From: an uncultured Clostridia bacterium
GTDB taxonomy: Bacteria > Bacillota > Clostridia > Oscillospirales > Ruminococcaceae
Length of the DNA: 64,000 nt
Direction of reading: 5' to 3'
Assembly: GCA_947627875.1 (NCBI GenBank)
Contig: CANQXS010000012.1
Location: forward strand, 1-64,000
Shown here: in pieces, positions 16,331 to 27,363 of the stretch
Position numbering within the stretch: the first letter of the stretch is position 1
Layout: the number at the start of each line of letters is the position of its first letter
Position numbers and translations under genes: made by a program
The notes under the pieces: model-generated
The model's input: only the letters and a program-made list of their open reading frames with translations
Told to the model about the DNA's origin: nothing
Databases searched by the model: none

Positions 16331-17476
16331 ATGATAATCACAGAATTTACCGCCGACGGCTTTAAAAATCTCAGAAATATTTCAATATCGCCGTCGGAGG
16401 GCGTGAACGTCATCCACGGCGAAAACGCGCAGGGAAAAACGAACCTCATAGAGGCAATCTGGATACTCTCGGGCGCGCGGAGCTTCAGAGGAACCAAGGA
16501 AAAGGATATGGTCGCTTTTGATGGCGAGTTTGCCCGCCTCGGGCTCAAGCTTCGCGACAGCAGCCGCGAACAGGTCATAGAGGCAGTAATTTCGAGGAAC
16601 CCACGCGAGCGGAAAATAACCCTCAACGGCGTAAAGCAGCGCTATCTTTCGGGGCTGTTCGGAGCGCTCAAATGCGTTGTTTTCACTCCCGAGGACTTAG
16701 AGCTTTCAAAGGGTTCTCCCGATAACCGCCGCGATTTTATTGACCTCTGCGTCTCTCAGATAAAGCCCGCCTATTCAAAGACGGTCGCGAAATACGAAAA
16801 CGTCCTTTTGCAGCGGAATGCGCTTTTAAAGAACATATCCATCGGGATATCCTCCCCCGCCGACCTCGACGTATGGGACGAGCAGATGTCCCGCCTCGGG
16901 GCGTATATCTCGGTCTTAAAATATCAGTACACCAAAAAGCTAAGCATTTTTGCGAAGAAGCTTTACGACGAAATTTCAAACTACCGCGAGGATTTTTCCC
17001 TCGGATATCTCTCAACGGTCTACCAAAGTCTTGAAGGCAGGGAGGACTGGTCGGGAGAGATGGCGGCGGAATACCTCGAAATGCTCCGCCGGAACCGAAA
17101 CGAGGATATCCGCGTCGGGTTCACCTCTGCGGGGATCCACCGCGACGACGTAGGAGTTATCATAAACGGCTCGCTCGCGAAGGACTTCGGCTCACAGGGT
17201 CAGAACCGCTCGGCGGCTTTAGCTATGAAACTTGGGCAGGCGTTTATCCTGAATGAAGAGACCTCCGAAATGCCGGTTATCCTTCTTGACGACGTCCTTT
17301 CGGAGCTGGATAAGTCGCGCCGCGAATTCATTATTTCAAAGCTCTCGGGAATGCAGGTATTTATAACCTGCTGCGAGCCCGCCGGAAGATTAAAAGGCCG
17401 GCGCTTTGAAATGAAAAACGGCGAGATTTTCAACAGGCGCGCAAGAAAGGTTGAAAAAATTTCCGAAAAGGAGTGA
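16331..17476 (+). CDS. recF: DNA replication and repair protein RecF
   Basis: RecF is an SMC-like ATPase that loads RecA at gapped DNA with RecO and RecR. The 381 residues show Walker A GENAQGKTNLIEAIW near residue 33. The ABC-type signature is DFGSQGQNRSAALAMKLGQA and Walker B is PVILLDDVLSELD. The start is MIITEFTADGFKNLRN. No strong ribosome site is seen, suggesting coupling to yaaA. It overlaps the next frame at its stop. Confidence 0.96.
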   Translation: MIITEFTADGFKNLRNISISPSEGVNVIHGENAQGKTNLIEAIWILSGARSFRGTKEKDMVAFDGEFARLGLKLRDSSREQVIEAVISRNPRERKITLNGVKQRYLSGLFGALKCVVFTPEDLELSKGSPDNRRDFIDLCVSQIKPAYSKTVAKYENVLLQRNALLKNISIGISSPADLDVWDEQMSRLGAYISVLKYQYTKKLSIFAKKLYDEISNYREDFSLGYLSTVYQSLEGREDWSGEMAAEYLEMLRRNRNEDIRVGFTSAGIHRDDVGVIINGSLAKDFGSQGQNRSAALAMKLGQAFILNEETSEMPVILLDDVLSELDKSRREFIISKLSGMQVFITCCEPAGRLKGRRFEMKNGEIFNRRARKVEKISEKE

Positions 17477-17481
17477 ACGGC

Positions 17482-17745
17482 GTGGTTCTTCACCTCGGAA
17501 ACGGATTTTTTGTTTATTCAAAAGACGTCGTCGCGATAATGGACATCGAAAAGGCGTCGACCCAGCGATATACCCGCGAATATTTGGCGGCGGCAGGAAA
17601 ATCCGGGCGGGTGGTCACCTGCTCATACGACTTGCCGAAGAGCTTTGTCGTAAGCCTCGACAGCGATTTGACCGAGAGGGTCTATATTTGCGCGGTCGCC
17701 GCGCAGACCCTTGTAAAAAGGCTGAAAACGGCGGAAATCGAGTAA
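17482..17745 (+). CDS. remB: Extracellular matrix regulator RemB-like protein (YaaB, DUF370)
   Basis: The start is a GTG placed 8 bases after AAAAGGAG, giving 87 residues beginning (M)VLHLGNGFFVYSKDVVAI. This aligns with the YaaB/RemB start MYIHLG. An in-frame GTG nine bases earlier has no room for a ribosome site. RemA/RemB proteins are small DNA-binding-type regulators of matrix genes in Bacillus. The position between recF and gyrB is the conserved YaaB position. Confidence 0.87.
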   Translation: MVLHLGNGFFVYSKDVVAIMDIEKASTQRYTREYLAAAGKSGRVVTCSYDLPKSFVVSLDSDLTERVYICAVAAQTLVKRLKTAEIE

Positions 17746-17789
17746 AAATTGCCAACTATTTGTATAATAACATATAAATATAACTTTAA

Positions 17790-19760
<1,971 letters not shown>

Positions 19761-19773
19761 GCCGCGCTGAGTT

Positions 19774-20310
19774 ATGGAAAACAACAACGCTGTTTTCAGA
19801 TACGCCTTTTCGCAGGAGGAATGGCTTGAGGGCTTCACCCTTTATCATAAGCTCTACAGGCGCAAATTCACCTATATCAAGGCGGCAATATTCGTAATTC
19901 CACTGCTTTTGTTTATACAAAGCGTATTTGTTGACCCTTATTATACAATGGGCTATATATGCATAGCCGTCTGCGCGGCCGCCGCGGTCTGCATTCTTAT
20001 GACTCCCAAGCTCGAGCGCCGCTCTTATGAGCACGCGATAGAATACCTTGTCGGAGACAGCTACGAGCTAAAAGCAGAGGGAAGCAGGCTTTCGCTCTCA
20101 ACCCTTCCGGTTCCCGACGCCGAGACTCCTTCGCAGCCCACAGTCATCGACATTTCGGATAAGAGCTATAAGGGAATAGAGACCGAAAACATCTTCGGAG
20201 CGTTCACAAAATATGCGAGCATAGTCGTTCCGAAAAGAAGCCTTTCGGCGGACGAGCAGGAAGCGCTTCGGCGGATTTTGATAACAAAACAAGAGAAGAC
20301 GGAAAATTAA
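19774..20310 (+). CDS. Two-TM membrane protein with YcxB-like C-terminal domain
   Basis: This 178-residue protein has a charged N-terminus, two membrane helices (about residues 39-55 and 60-77), and a cytosolic domain. That domain ends [19 protein letters not shown], a pattern typical of the YcxB-like family, whose role is unknown. It lies 13 bases after gyrB and 16 bases before gyrA, so it is transcribed with the gyrase genes. Identification is from general resemblance only; no enzymatic motif is visible. Confidence 0.72.
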   Translation: MENNNAVFRYAFSQEEWLEGFTLYHKLYRRKFTYIKAAIFVIPLLLFIQSVFVDPYYTMGYICIAVCAAAAVCILMTPKLERRSYEHAIEYLVGDSYELKAEGSRLSLSTLPVPDAETPSQPTVIDISDKSYKGIETENIFGAFTKYASIVVPKRSLSADEQEALRRILITKQEKTEN

Positions 20311-20326
20311 GAAAGAGTGTGATTTT

Positions 20327-22885
20327 TTGTTTGCTGAAGATAAAAAGATAGTTTTAAAGGAAATAAACGACGAGATGCGCCAGAGCTTTCTCGCCTATTC
20401 GATGTCGGTAATAATACAGCGCGCGCTGCCCGACGTCCGCGACGGCTTAAAGCCCGTCCACCGCAGAATACTCTATACGATGTATGAAGACGGTCTGACG
20501 CCGGATAAAAAATACCTGAAATGCGCAACCACCGTCGGCGACACCCTCGGGCGCTACCACCCCCACGGCGACGCTTCGGTCTATGACGCCATGGTTCGTT
20601 TGGCTCAGAAATTCTCGATGAGATACCCGCTTGTAGACGGTCACGGCAACTTCGGCTCTGTCGACGGCGACCCGCCGGCCGCCTACCGTTATACCGAGTC
20701 GAAGATGGCTAAGATGGCGATGAATATGCTCACCGACATCGATAAGGATACCGTAGATTGGATGCCCAACTACGACGACCGTCTCCAGGAGCCCGTCGTT
20801 CTGCCGTCGAGATATCCGAATATCCTCGTAAACGGCTCGGTCGGCATAGCCGTAGGTATGGCGACAAATATCCCGCCGCATAATCTCGGCGAGGTAATAG
20901 AGGGCTTAAAGCTCGTCGCCCGCAACCCCGACTGCACTCTCGACGAGCTTATGGAAAAAATCAAGGGTCCCGACTTCCCGACGGGCGGCATAATTATGGG
21001 CAGGGCGGGCATACGCGCGGCTTATGCCACCGGACGCGCAAAGATAACCCTGCGCTCAAAAACGAATATAGAGGAAATCCACGGCAGAAACTGCATTATC
21101 GTAACCGAGATTCCCTATATGGTCAACAAGGCGAGGCTTATAGAGTCGATAGCCCAGCTCGTAAAAGACAAGCGCGTAGACGGCATACACAACCTCCGCG
21201 ACGAATCCGACCGCTCGGGTATGAGAATAGTTATCGAGCTGAAAAAAGAGGCAAACCCGCAGATAATTCTCAACAAGCTTTTCTCCTTCACCCAGCTTCA
21301 GGACACCGTCGGCGTAATTATGCTTGCGCTCGTAAACGGCGTTCCGAAGGTTTTGAGCCTCAAGGAAATACTCGAGGAATACCTCGATTTCCAGGTAGAG
21401 GTCATCACCCGCAGGACTAAATTTGACCTCAAAAAAGCCCGTGAGCGCGAGCACATTTTACAGGGTCTCGTTATAGCTCTCGACTACATCGACGAGGTAA
21501 TAAAGATAATCCGCTCGAGCGCAGGTCCTGCCGAGGCAAAGGCAGCTCTTATCGAGCGCTTCGGCATAACCGAGATACAGGCGGAATACATAGCAAATAT
21601 GAGGCTTATCCAGCTCTCGGGGCTCGAGCGCCAGAAAATTTATGACGAGCTCGCCGCCCTCGAAGAGAAGATAGCCGACCTTGAAGACATTCTTGAGAAC
21701 CATCAGAGAGTTGTCGACATTGTTATCAGCGAGAGCGAGCAGATAGCCGACAAGTTCTCGGACGAGCGCAGGACCGAAATTCAGTCGATAAGCGGCGAAG
21801 TTGATATCGAGGACCTCATTCCCGAGGATATGAACGTTATCGCGCTCACCAACAACGGCTATATCAAGCGCACGAGCTCTTCGGAGTATTCCGTCCAGAA
21901 GCGCGGCGGCAAGGGAGTTTCGGGTATGAAGCAGCGCGAGGAGGACTTCGTCTCTTCGATGCACGTCTGCTCGACCCACGACAACGTGCTGTTTGTCACC
22001 GACCGCGGAATTATGTATAAACTTAAATGCTTCGAGATTCCAGAGGGCTCGAAGGCTTCGAGGGGTACCAACGTCATCAACCTTCTGCCGCTACAGAACG
22101 GCGAGAAGATAGCCGCGATGCTCTATTGCCGCGATTTTGACGAAGACAGCTATGTTATAATGGTCACCCGCGACGGAAAAATCAAAAAGACCCGCCTCGA
22201 CGACTACAGAAACGTCCGCAAGAACGGTCTTATAGCTATAGGTCTCGACGAGGGCGACGAAATCAGGGGAGCTCTCCTCTGCACCGACGAAGACGAGCTT
22301 TTGGTCGCAACCAAGGGCGGCAGGATAATAAGGTTCGCTGTCAACAGCCTGCGCTCGATGGGGCGTTCTGCTCACGGCGTAAGGGCGATAAAACTCCGCG
22401 AGGGCGACGAGGTCGTCTCGATGGAGGCGGCAAGAGAGGGCGCCGCGGTCCTTACGGTCACCGACAGGGGCTACGGCAGGAGAGTTGAGCTCTCGCAGTA
22501 TCGCGCCCAGAACCGCGGCGGCTACGGAATTCTCAACTACCGCACAGGCGCCAAGGGCGAGGTTTGCGGCATAAAGGTTGTCGACGAGAGCGAAGACGTC
22601 ATTCTGATTTCGAACGACGGAATTATAATCAGGGTCCGCGCGGCGGATATAAGCCTGATGGGGAGATATTCCGGCGGCGTTACGATAATGCGCACCAAGG
22701 GCGACGACGACAGGCGGGTGGTCGCGTTCACCTCTGCCGAACACGACGATGAGGCGAAGATAGAAGAAGTCGAGCAGCTCAGCCCCGAGGAGCTTGCGGA
22801 GATAGCCGCAGCGGAAGCCGAGGCAGAGGCAGCCGAAGACGCCGTTCCCGACCCAGAGCCCGACGGTTCCGAAGCCGACGAATAA
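20327..22885 (+). CDS. gyrA: DNA gyrase subunit A
   Basis: GyrA is the DNA-cleaving subunit of gyrase. The 852-residue length is normal. It starts with TTG ([29 protein letters not shown]). The active-site Tyr lies in [12 protein letters not shown] and the quinolone-determining region in [14 protein letters not shown]. The GyrA box [11 protein letters not shown] opens the C-terminal beta-pinwheel. The last 35 residues are an acidic Glu/Ala tail. A ribosome site is barely recognisable, unusual for a highly needed protein. A strong terminator follows. Confidence 0.97.
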   Translation: MFAEDKKIVLKEINDEMRQSFLAYSMSVIIQRALPDVRDGLKPVHRRILYTMYEDGLTPDKKYLKCATTVGDTLGRYHPHGDASVYDAMVRLAQKFSMRYPLVDGHGNFGSVDGDPPAAYRYTESKMAKMAMNMLTDIDKDTVDWMPNYDDRLQEPVVLPSRYPNILVNGSVGIAVGMATNIPPHNLGEVIEGLKLVARNPDCTLDELMEKIKGPDFPTGGIIMGRAGIRAAYATGRAKITLRSKTNIEEIHGRNCIIVTEIPYMVNKARLIESIAQLVKDKRVDGIHNLRDESDRSGMRIVIELKKEANPQIILNKLFSFTQLQDTVGVIMLALVNGVPKVLSLKEILEEYLDFQVEVITRRTKFDLKKAREREHILQGLVIALDYIDEVIKIIRSSAGPAEAKAALIERFGITEIQAEYIANMRLIQLSGLERQKIYDELAALEEKIADLEDILENHQRVVDIVISESEQIADKFSDERRTEIQSISGEVDIEDLIPEDMNVIALTNNGYIKRTSSSEYSVQKRGGKGVSGMKQREEDFVSSMHVCSTHDNVLFVTDRGIMYKLKCFEIPEGSKASRGTNVINLLPLQNGEKIAAMLYCRDFDEDSYVIMVTRDGKIKKTRLDDYRNVRKNGLIAIGLDEGDEIRGALLCTDEDELLVATKGGRIIRFAVNSLRSMGRSAHGVRAIKLREGDEVVSMEAAREGAAVLTVTDRGYGRRVELSQYRAQNRGGYGILNYRTGAKGEVCGIKVVDESEDVILISNDGIIIRVRAADISLMGRYSGGVTIMRTKGDDDRRVVAFTSAEHDDEAKIEEVEQLSPEELAEIAAAEAEAEAAEDAVPDPEPDGSEADE

Positions 22886-22904
22886 AGCTAAAAACACAAA
22901 AACA

Positions 22905-22932
22905 AAAAGCAGACCCCGCGTCTGCTTTTTTG
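22905..22932. terminator. Bidirectional terminator between gyrA and sigK
   Basis: GCAGAC-CCCGC-GTCTGC has AAAA to its left and TTTTTT to its right, so it can stop transcripts arriving from both convergent genes. Confidence 0.9.
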
Positions 22933-22936
22933 TTCT

Positions 22937-23623
22937 CTATTTGTTCATCGCGCCGGCGAGCTTATCTATCGCGCGCTTTTCGATTCGCGAAACATAGCTG
23001 CGGGATATCCCGAGAAGCGAAGCCGTTTCGCGCTGGGTGAGCGGAACGCCGCCCGCGAGCCCGTAGCGCAGCGCTATGATCCTGCGCTCGCGGCTGTCCA
23101 AAAGCTCGGAAATTTTTCGCCGCAGAAGCTCGGAATTTATCCGAAGGTCGACCTCCTCCGAGAGGTTTTCGTCGGAGGCAAGAATGTCCATCAGCGTGAG
23201 CTGGTTGCCGTCCTTATCGACGTCGATCTGCTCGGTGAAATGAATTTCCGACGCCGTCTTTTTCAGCGCGCGGAAGTGCATGAGGATTTCATTTTCAATA
23301 CACCTCGACCCGTAGGCGGCGAAGCGGTTGCCCTTATTTGCGTCGAAGGTCGAGACGGCTTTTATCAGCCCGACGGTGCCTATCGAAATGAGCTCCTCCT
23401 GCTCCTCGGGCGAGGCGTAATATTTCTTCACGATATGCGCGACGAGCCGCAGGTTGTGGAGTATGAGCTTATCCTTCGCCTCGCGGTCGCCTTCGGCAAG
23501 CCGCGCGAAAAGCTCGCTCTCCTCGGCGGGAGAAAGCGGCTTCGGGAAGGCGTTTTTTTCCTCGATGTGAAGGGCGAACCAGAGAAATCCGCCGATAATG
23601 ATGTCGAAAAGCTTTGATAACAC
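22937..23623 (-). CDS. sigK: Sporulation sigma factor SigK (pro-form)
   Basis: SigK is the late mother-cell sigma factor of sporulation. The 228-residue protein starts at a GTG preceded by GAGGTG. Its N-terminal hydrophobic segment (residues about 1-20) resembles the pro-sequence removed by SpoIVFB. Region 2 reads NLRLVAHIVKKYY through ISIGTVGLIKAVSTFD and NRFAAYGSRCIENEILMHFR. Region 4 carries a helix-turn-helix (RETASLLGISRSYVSRIE). The frame is continuous, so no skin-type element splits it here. SigE is the main alternative, but the N-terminus and NAFPKPL junction favour SigK. Confidence 0.9.
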   Translation of the reverse strand: MLSKLFDIIIGGFLWFALHIEEKNAFPKPLSPAEESELFARLAEGDREAKDKLILHNLRLVAHIVKKYYASPEEQEELISIGTVGLIKAVSTFDANKGNRFAAYGSRCIENEILMHFRALKKTASEIHFTEQIDVDKDGNQLTLMDILASDENLSEEVDLRINSELLRRKISELLDSRERRIIALRYGLAGGVPLTQRETASLLGISRSYVSRIEKRAIDKLAGAMNK

Positions 23624-23704
23624 AACGCAGCACCTCGCAAAACGGTTACTGCATTATATTCGCCTGCTGCCCGTCTTAATTCCGGCGGAGGCGCCTATTT
23701 CGTC

Positions 23705-23733
23705 TTGACTTAATCCCCTCTCGGAGTTATAAT
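23705..23733 (+). promoter_or_regulatory. tmk operon promoter
   Basis: TTGACT-N17-TATAAT lies upstream of tmk. The predicted transcript begins directly before cloverleaf palindrome copy 3, so the mRNA leader is highly structured. Confidence 0.85.
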
Positions 23734-23762
23734 AACTATAATAGCGGAGTGTACGGCTGTGG

Positions 23763-23856
23763 GGGCGAAGCCCCCTGCGGGCTGCGCCCGCAGCCCGCGC
23801 CGTCCGAAGCGGCGGCGCGGAGGTCCCCGCCGAAGGCGGGGACCGGGGCTTCGCCC
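23763..23856. repeat. Cloverleaf-like palindrome, copy 3 (tmk leader)
   Basis: Outer arms GGGCGAAGCCCC (23763-23774) and GGGGCTTCGCCC (23845-23856) enclose GCGGGCTGCGCCCGC and GGTCCCCGCCGAAGGCGGGG plus a GCGCCG/CGGCGC stem. It sits between the promoter and the tmk start. Confidence 0.82.
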
Positions 23857-23907
23857 TGCGCGCGGGAGCGCGAACAAAAAGCCTTTGCTTTTGAAAGGAA
23901 GACGGCT

Positions 23908-24546
23908 ATGTCAGAACAGGGAAAATTCATCGTCATCGAAGGGCTCGACGGCTCCGGAAAGGGAACGCAGATCTCCCGCCTCGCCGCAGCTCTTTCCGAA
24001 AGAGGCGTGAGGTTTGAACTCACCGCCGAACCCACCCCCCACGCTACCGGCGGGCTCGTCCGCGACGCCCTCGGAGGGATAACGAAGCGCACTCCGGCGG
24101 AGCTCGCGGGGCTGTTTTTAGCCGACCGCATCGCCCACTGCCAAAACCCGCATAACGGAATAGCCGCGCTCCTTAAGCAGGGCGTGACCGTCGTCTGCGA
24201 CAGATATTATTACTCCTCCTTCGCCTATCAGGGAATGGACCTCGGGCTCGATTGGGTGATGAGCGCCAATCTCGGCTGCCCCGCGATCTTAAAGCCCGAC
24301 CTCTGCATATTCCTCGACGTTCCGACTGAGGTCGCCGACAGAAGGATATCCCTCGGGCGCTCCTCGCGGGAGATTTTTGAGCAGGCAGAGACCATCGAGC
24401 GGGTAAGAAGGAAATATTTCGAGGTGTTCGGAATACTCTCGGATACCCACAACGTAAAAATTATCAACGCCGCGCGCACTCCCGACGAGGTATTTGCCGA
24501 CGTCTGGGCGGCGGCAGCGGAAATTCTTGACGGAACGGAGAAATAA
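23908..24546 (+). CDS. tmk: Thymidylate kinase
   Basis: Tmk phosphorylates dTMP to dTDP. I use the ATG after GAAAGGAAG, giving 212 residues, the family size. The frame is open further upstream, but that sequence is the structured leader. The P-loop EGLDGSGKGTQ is followed by TAEPTPHATGG and the DRYYYSSFAYQG motif. The LID region reads RISLGRSSREIFE. It is first in a plus-strand run with a small exporter and queH. Confidence 0.94.
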   Translation: MSEQGKFIVIEGLDGSGKGTQISRLAAALSERGVRFELTAEPTPHATGGLVRDALGGITKRTPAELAGLFLADRIAHCQNPHNGIAALLKQGVTVVCDRYYYSSFAYQGMDLGLDWVMSANLGCPAILKPDLCIFLDVPTEVADRRISLGRSSREIFEQAETIERVRRKYFEVFGILSDTHNVKIINAARTPDEVFADVWAAAAEILDGTEK

Positions 24547-24547
24547 A

Positions 24548-25027
24548 ATGCTTCAGTGGCTCACTTCAACAACGGTGGGAAAGCTCGCCGCAACATTTGT
24601 GATATCAATGCTTCCGGTAGTGGAGCTTCGCGGGGGAATCCCCTACGGAGTCGGCTTCGGGCTCAACCCCTGGGTCGCGTTTTTGGCGGCTATGCTCGGA
24701 AACATCGCGCCTATCCCCTTTATCCTGCTTCTGCTCGATAAGTTCCTCGAATTTTTAAAGAAACGCCGCGGTATTTTCGGAAAATTCGCCAACTGGCTCG
24801 AGAGCAAGGCTTATAAAAACCAAGCCACGATAGAAAAATACAAGGCTCTCGGGCTTATTATCCTCGTCGCCATTCCCCTCCCCGGAACGGGCGCCTGGAC
24901 TGGAGCCATAGTCGCAACCGTCCTTCGGCTCGACCGCCGCACCGCCTTCCCCTGCATAGTCGCGGGGGTATTTATCGCGGGGATAATCGTTACCGCGCTG
25001 TCATACGGCGTCGCCTCGCTGTTTTAA
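24548..25027 (+). CDS. Small membrane export protein (COG2426 type)
   Basis: The ATG lies one base after the tmk stop region, giving 159 residues with four to five hydrophobic helices. Conserved features are PVVELRGGIPYGVGFGLNP, LGNIAPIPFILL and AIPLPGTGAWTGAIVATVL. These match the putative small multidrug export family (COG2426), whose substrate is not established. Coupled with tmk and followed 10 bases later by queH. The family call is fairly secure, the transport function is not. Confidence 0.82.
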   Translation: MLQWLTSTTVGKLAATFVISMLPVVELRGGIPYGVGFGLNPWVAFLAAMLGNIAPIPFILLLLDKFLEFLKKRRGIFGKFANWLESKAYKNQATIEKYKALGLIILVAIPLPGTGAWTGAIVATVLRLDRRTAFPCIVAGVFIAGIIVTALSYGVASLF

Positions 25028-25037
25028 GGAGGAAAAA

Positions 25038-25586
25038 ATGGAAAAAACCCTGCTTCATATCTGCTGCGCGCCCTGCTCGGTTATGTGCATAGAAACTCTT
25101 CGCGCCGAGGGGATAGAGCCCGTGGGCTACTGGTATAACCCCAATATCCACCCCGTAACGGAATACCGCGCCCGCCGCGACACTCTTATTCAATACGCCA
25201 AGGATATAAATATGGAGCTCATTCTTAAAGACGACTACGGCTTGCGCGAATTCGTAAGGGCGGTATACCCCGCGCTCGAGGACCGCTGCGGGGTCTGCTA
25301 CGGGCTGCGCATGCGCGAGGCTGCAAGGTTTGCCCGCGAAAACGGCTTCGAGAGCTTCTCGACTACTCTGCTGATAAGCCCCTATCAGCGCCACGAGCTT
25401 TTAAAGGAGACCGCCGAGCGCGCCGGCGAAGAATTCGGCGTTAAGTTTTTATACCGCGACTTCCGCCCGTATTTCCGCGAGGGGCAGCAGAAAGCCCGCG
25501 AAATGGGCTTTTACATGCAGAAATACTGCGGCTGCGTATTCTCGGAGGAAGAAAGATACATAAAGAAAAAGAAAAGCCCCAAATAA
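25038..25586 (+). CDS. queH: Epoxyqueuosine reductase QueH
   Basis: QueH (former DUF208) performs the last step of queuosine synthesis, reducing epoxyqueuosine in tRNA with an Fe-S cluster. The 182-residue protein shows the diagnostic cysteines: HICCAPCS near the N-terminus, CGVCYGLRM in the middle and KYCGCVFSEEERY near the end. The GGAGG site is good. It is the last gene of the tmk run, before a hairpin terminator. No other queuosine genes are in the window, so the precursor may be salvaged. Confidence 0.93.
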   Translation: MEKTLLHICCAPCSVMCIETLRAEGIEPVGYWYNPNIHPVTEYRARRDTLIQYAKDINMELILKDDYGLREFVRAVYPALEDRCGVCYGLRMREAARFARENGFESFSTTLLISPYQRHELLKETAERAGEEFGVKFLYRDFRPYFREGQQKAREMGFYMQKYCGCVFSEEERYIKKKKSPK

Positions 25587-25597
25587 CGGGGCTTTTA
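25572..25597. terminator. Terminator between queH and the acyl-CoA ligase gene
   Basis: AAAAGCCCC-AAATAAC-GGGGCTTTT overlaps the end of queH and can act in both directions for the convergent genes. Confidence 0.85.
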
Positions 25598-25606
25598 AAT
25601 TTGCGC

Positions 25607-27343
25607 TTACCTCACCGCTTGCGGGAGCTTTTCTCCGCGCTTGGCGGCTTCCTCCTCTTCGAGGACTCTGTAGGCTACCTTTCCGACGAGCGTCGTCGGC
25701 AGGCTTTCGCGGAATTCTATATCGTAGGGCATCGCGTATTTCGCGATGTTCTTTTTGCAGTAGGCGAGAATATTCTGCTTTGTTTCCTCGGTGGGCTGAT
25801 AGCCCTCTCTGAGCATCACGAACGCCTTTATCTTCTGCATCTTATAGGGGTCGGGAACGCCGATAACACACGCCATCTGGACCGCTTCGTTACCCTCGAG
25901 GATATTTTCGAGCTGAGAGGGATAAACGTTATAGCCCGAGGTGATTATCATTCTTTTTATGCGCTGCCTGAAATAAACGAATCCGTCTTCGTCCATAATT
26001 CCGAGGTCGCCGGTATGGAGCCAGGTCCTGCCGTCGCCGTGGAGTCTGAGGGTGTTGGCGGTCTCCTCGGGGTTGTCGAGGTAGCCGAGCATAACCGTCG
26101 GACCCGAAATGCAGATCTCGCCCTCCTCGCCGTAGGGGACCTCTATATTCGTCCCGACCTCGACTATCTTATAATATGTATCGGCAAAAGGCTGACCTAT
26201 CGAGCCCTCTTTATAGAGGTGAAGCGGGGTAAGGCAGGAGGCGGTGACGCATTCGGTGGTGCCGTAGCCCTCGCGGACGGTTATGTTTGCGCCGTGGTCC
26301 TTGAGGAACTTGTCGAACCGCTTTTTGAGCTCGGGGGTAAGGGTGTCGCCGCCCGAGAAGACTCCCTTGAGGCAGCTGAGGTCGGCGTCCTTCATTTCGG
26401 GCTGCCTCAGAAGCGCCTCATAGAGCGTCGGGACGCCCGCGATGAAGTTGCAGCGGGTTTTTAAGATGTCGTGGGCATAGGTTTTCGGGGTGAAGCGGGG
26501 AACGAGAACGCATCTGCCGCAGTTTGAGAGGAAAGTGTGGATAGAAACGCCGAGACCGAAGCCGTGGAATATCGGCATTACCGAAAGGATCTTATCGTCC
26601 TTTTCATATATCGGGTTTGCCGATATGACCTGCTGAGAAAGCGCGTTGAGATTGAGGTTAGAGAGCAGTATCCCCTTGGTGGTGCCGGTGGTGCCGCCGC
26701 TGTAGAGGATAGTAGCGGGCGCGTTCTTGTCTTTATGGCAGATATATTCGCCTGTATAGGCTTTTCCCGCGCGGATAAAGTCCTTCCAGAGGATAAAATC
26801 GCCGCCCTTGGGGAGCTTCGGGAGCTTTCTGCCCTCGGTGAGGCTGTAGCCGAGCTTTAAAAGCGGCTTGAGCTCGTCCTTTACCGCCGCGATAACGAGG
26901 GTGCGCAGGGTGGGAACGCCTTTGCGTATCTCCTCGAACTTCGGGTAGAACTGGTCGAGCGTCAGCGCGCAGACGCTCTTTGAAACGTTGAGATAAAACT
27001 TTATCTCGTTTTCGCTCGAAAGCGGGTGGACCATATTCGAGACCGCGCCCATAAGGTTTACGGCGTAGAACATCACCACCGCCTGCGGGCAGTTGGGCAT
27101 ACAGATCGTTACCCTGTCGTCTGGCTTTACGCCGGCGGCTCTTAACGCCTTCGCGCAGGTATGGACGTTTTCGCGGAATTTAGAATAGGTAGTCGACCTG
27201 CCCATAAAGTCATAGGCGACGTGGTCGGGGCGGGTCTGAGCCGCTTTTTCGACCATTTCCCACATCGTTCCGTCGAAATATTCCAGCGTTTTCGGTACGT
27301 CTCCGTAGTTGTTGAGCCACGGCGCTCTTACTTCATTTGACAT
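25607..27343 (-). CDS. AMP-forming acyl-CoA ligase family protein
   Basis: This 578-residue member of the adenylate-forming superfamily has the P-loop TILYSGGTTGTTKGILLS. Further motifs are YGTTECVTASC, GEICISGPTVMLGYLDN, the LHTGDLG motif and the hinge RIKRMIITSGYNVYPSQLE. Overall pattern is that of fatty-acid-CoA ligases, so it likely activates a carboxylic acid to an acyl-CoA via an acyl-adenylate; the chain length cannot be told. The catalytic C-terminal Lys is in TTLVGKVAYR. It is preceded 20 bases upstream by an E2-like acyltransferase, and the two genes form an operon that suggests acyl transfer after activation. Confidence 0.88.
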   Translation of the reverse strand: MSNEVRAPWLNNYGDVPKTLEYFDGTMWEMVEKAAQTRPDHVAYDFMGRSTTYSKFRENVHTCAKALRAAGVKPDDRVTICMPNCPQAVVMFYAVNLMGAVSNMVHPLSSENEIKFYLNVSKSVCALTLDQFYPKFEEIRKGVPTLRTLVIAAVKDELKPLLKLGYSLTEGRKLPKLPKGGDFILWKDFIRAGKAYTGEYICHKDKNAPATILYSGGTTGTTKGILLSNLNLNALSQQVISANPIYEKDDKILSVMPIFHGFGLGVSIHTFLSNCGRCVLVPRFTPKTYAHDILKTRCNFIAGVPTLYEALLRQPEMKDADLSCLKGVFSGGDTLTPELKKRFDKFLKDHGANITVREGYGTTECVTASCLTPLHLYKEGSIGQPFADTYYKIVEVGTNIEVPYGEEGEICISGPTVMLGYLDNPEETANTLRLHGDGRTWLHTGDLGIMDEDGFVYFRQRIKRMIITSGYNVYPSQLENILEGNEAVQMACVIGVPDPYKMQKIKAFVMLREGYQPTEETKQNILAYCKKNIAKYAMPYDIEFRESLPTTLVGKVAYRVLEEEEAAKRGEKLPQAVR

Positions 27344-27363
27344 TTAGCAACACTCCGGAAAAA

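Noticed and set aside
23749..23907. N-terminal extension of tmk
   Set aside because: The frame is open upstream, but it translates the GC-rich palindrome. The ATG with GAAAGGAAG gives the normal kinase length.
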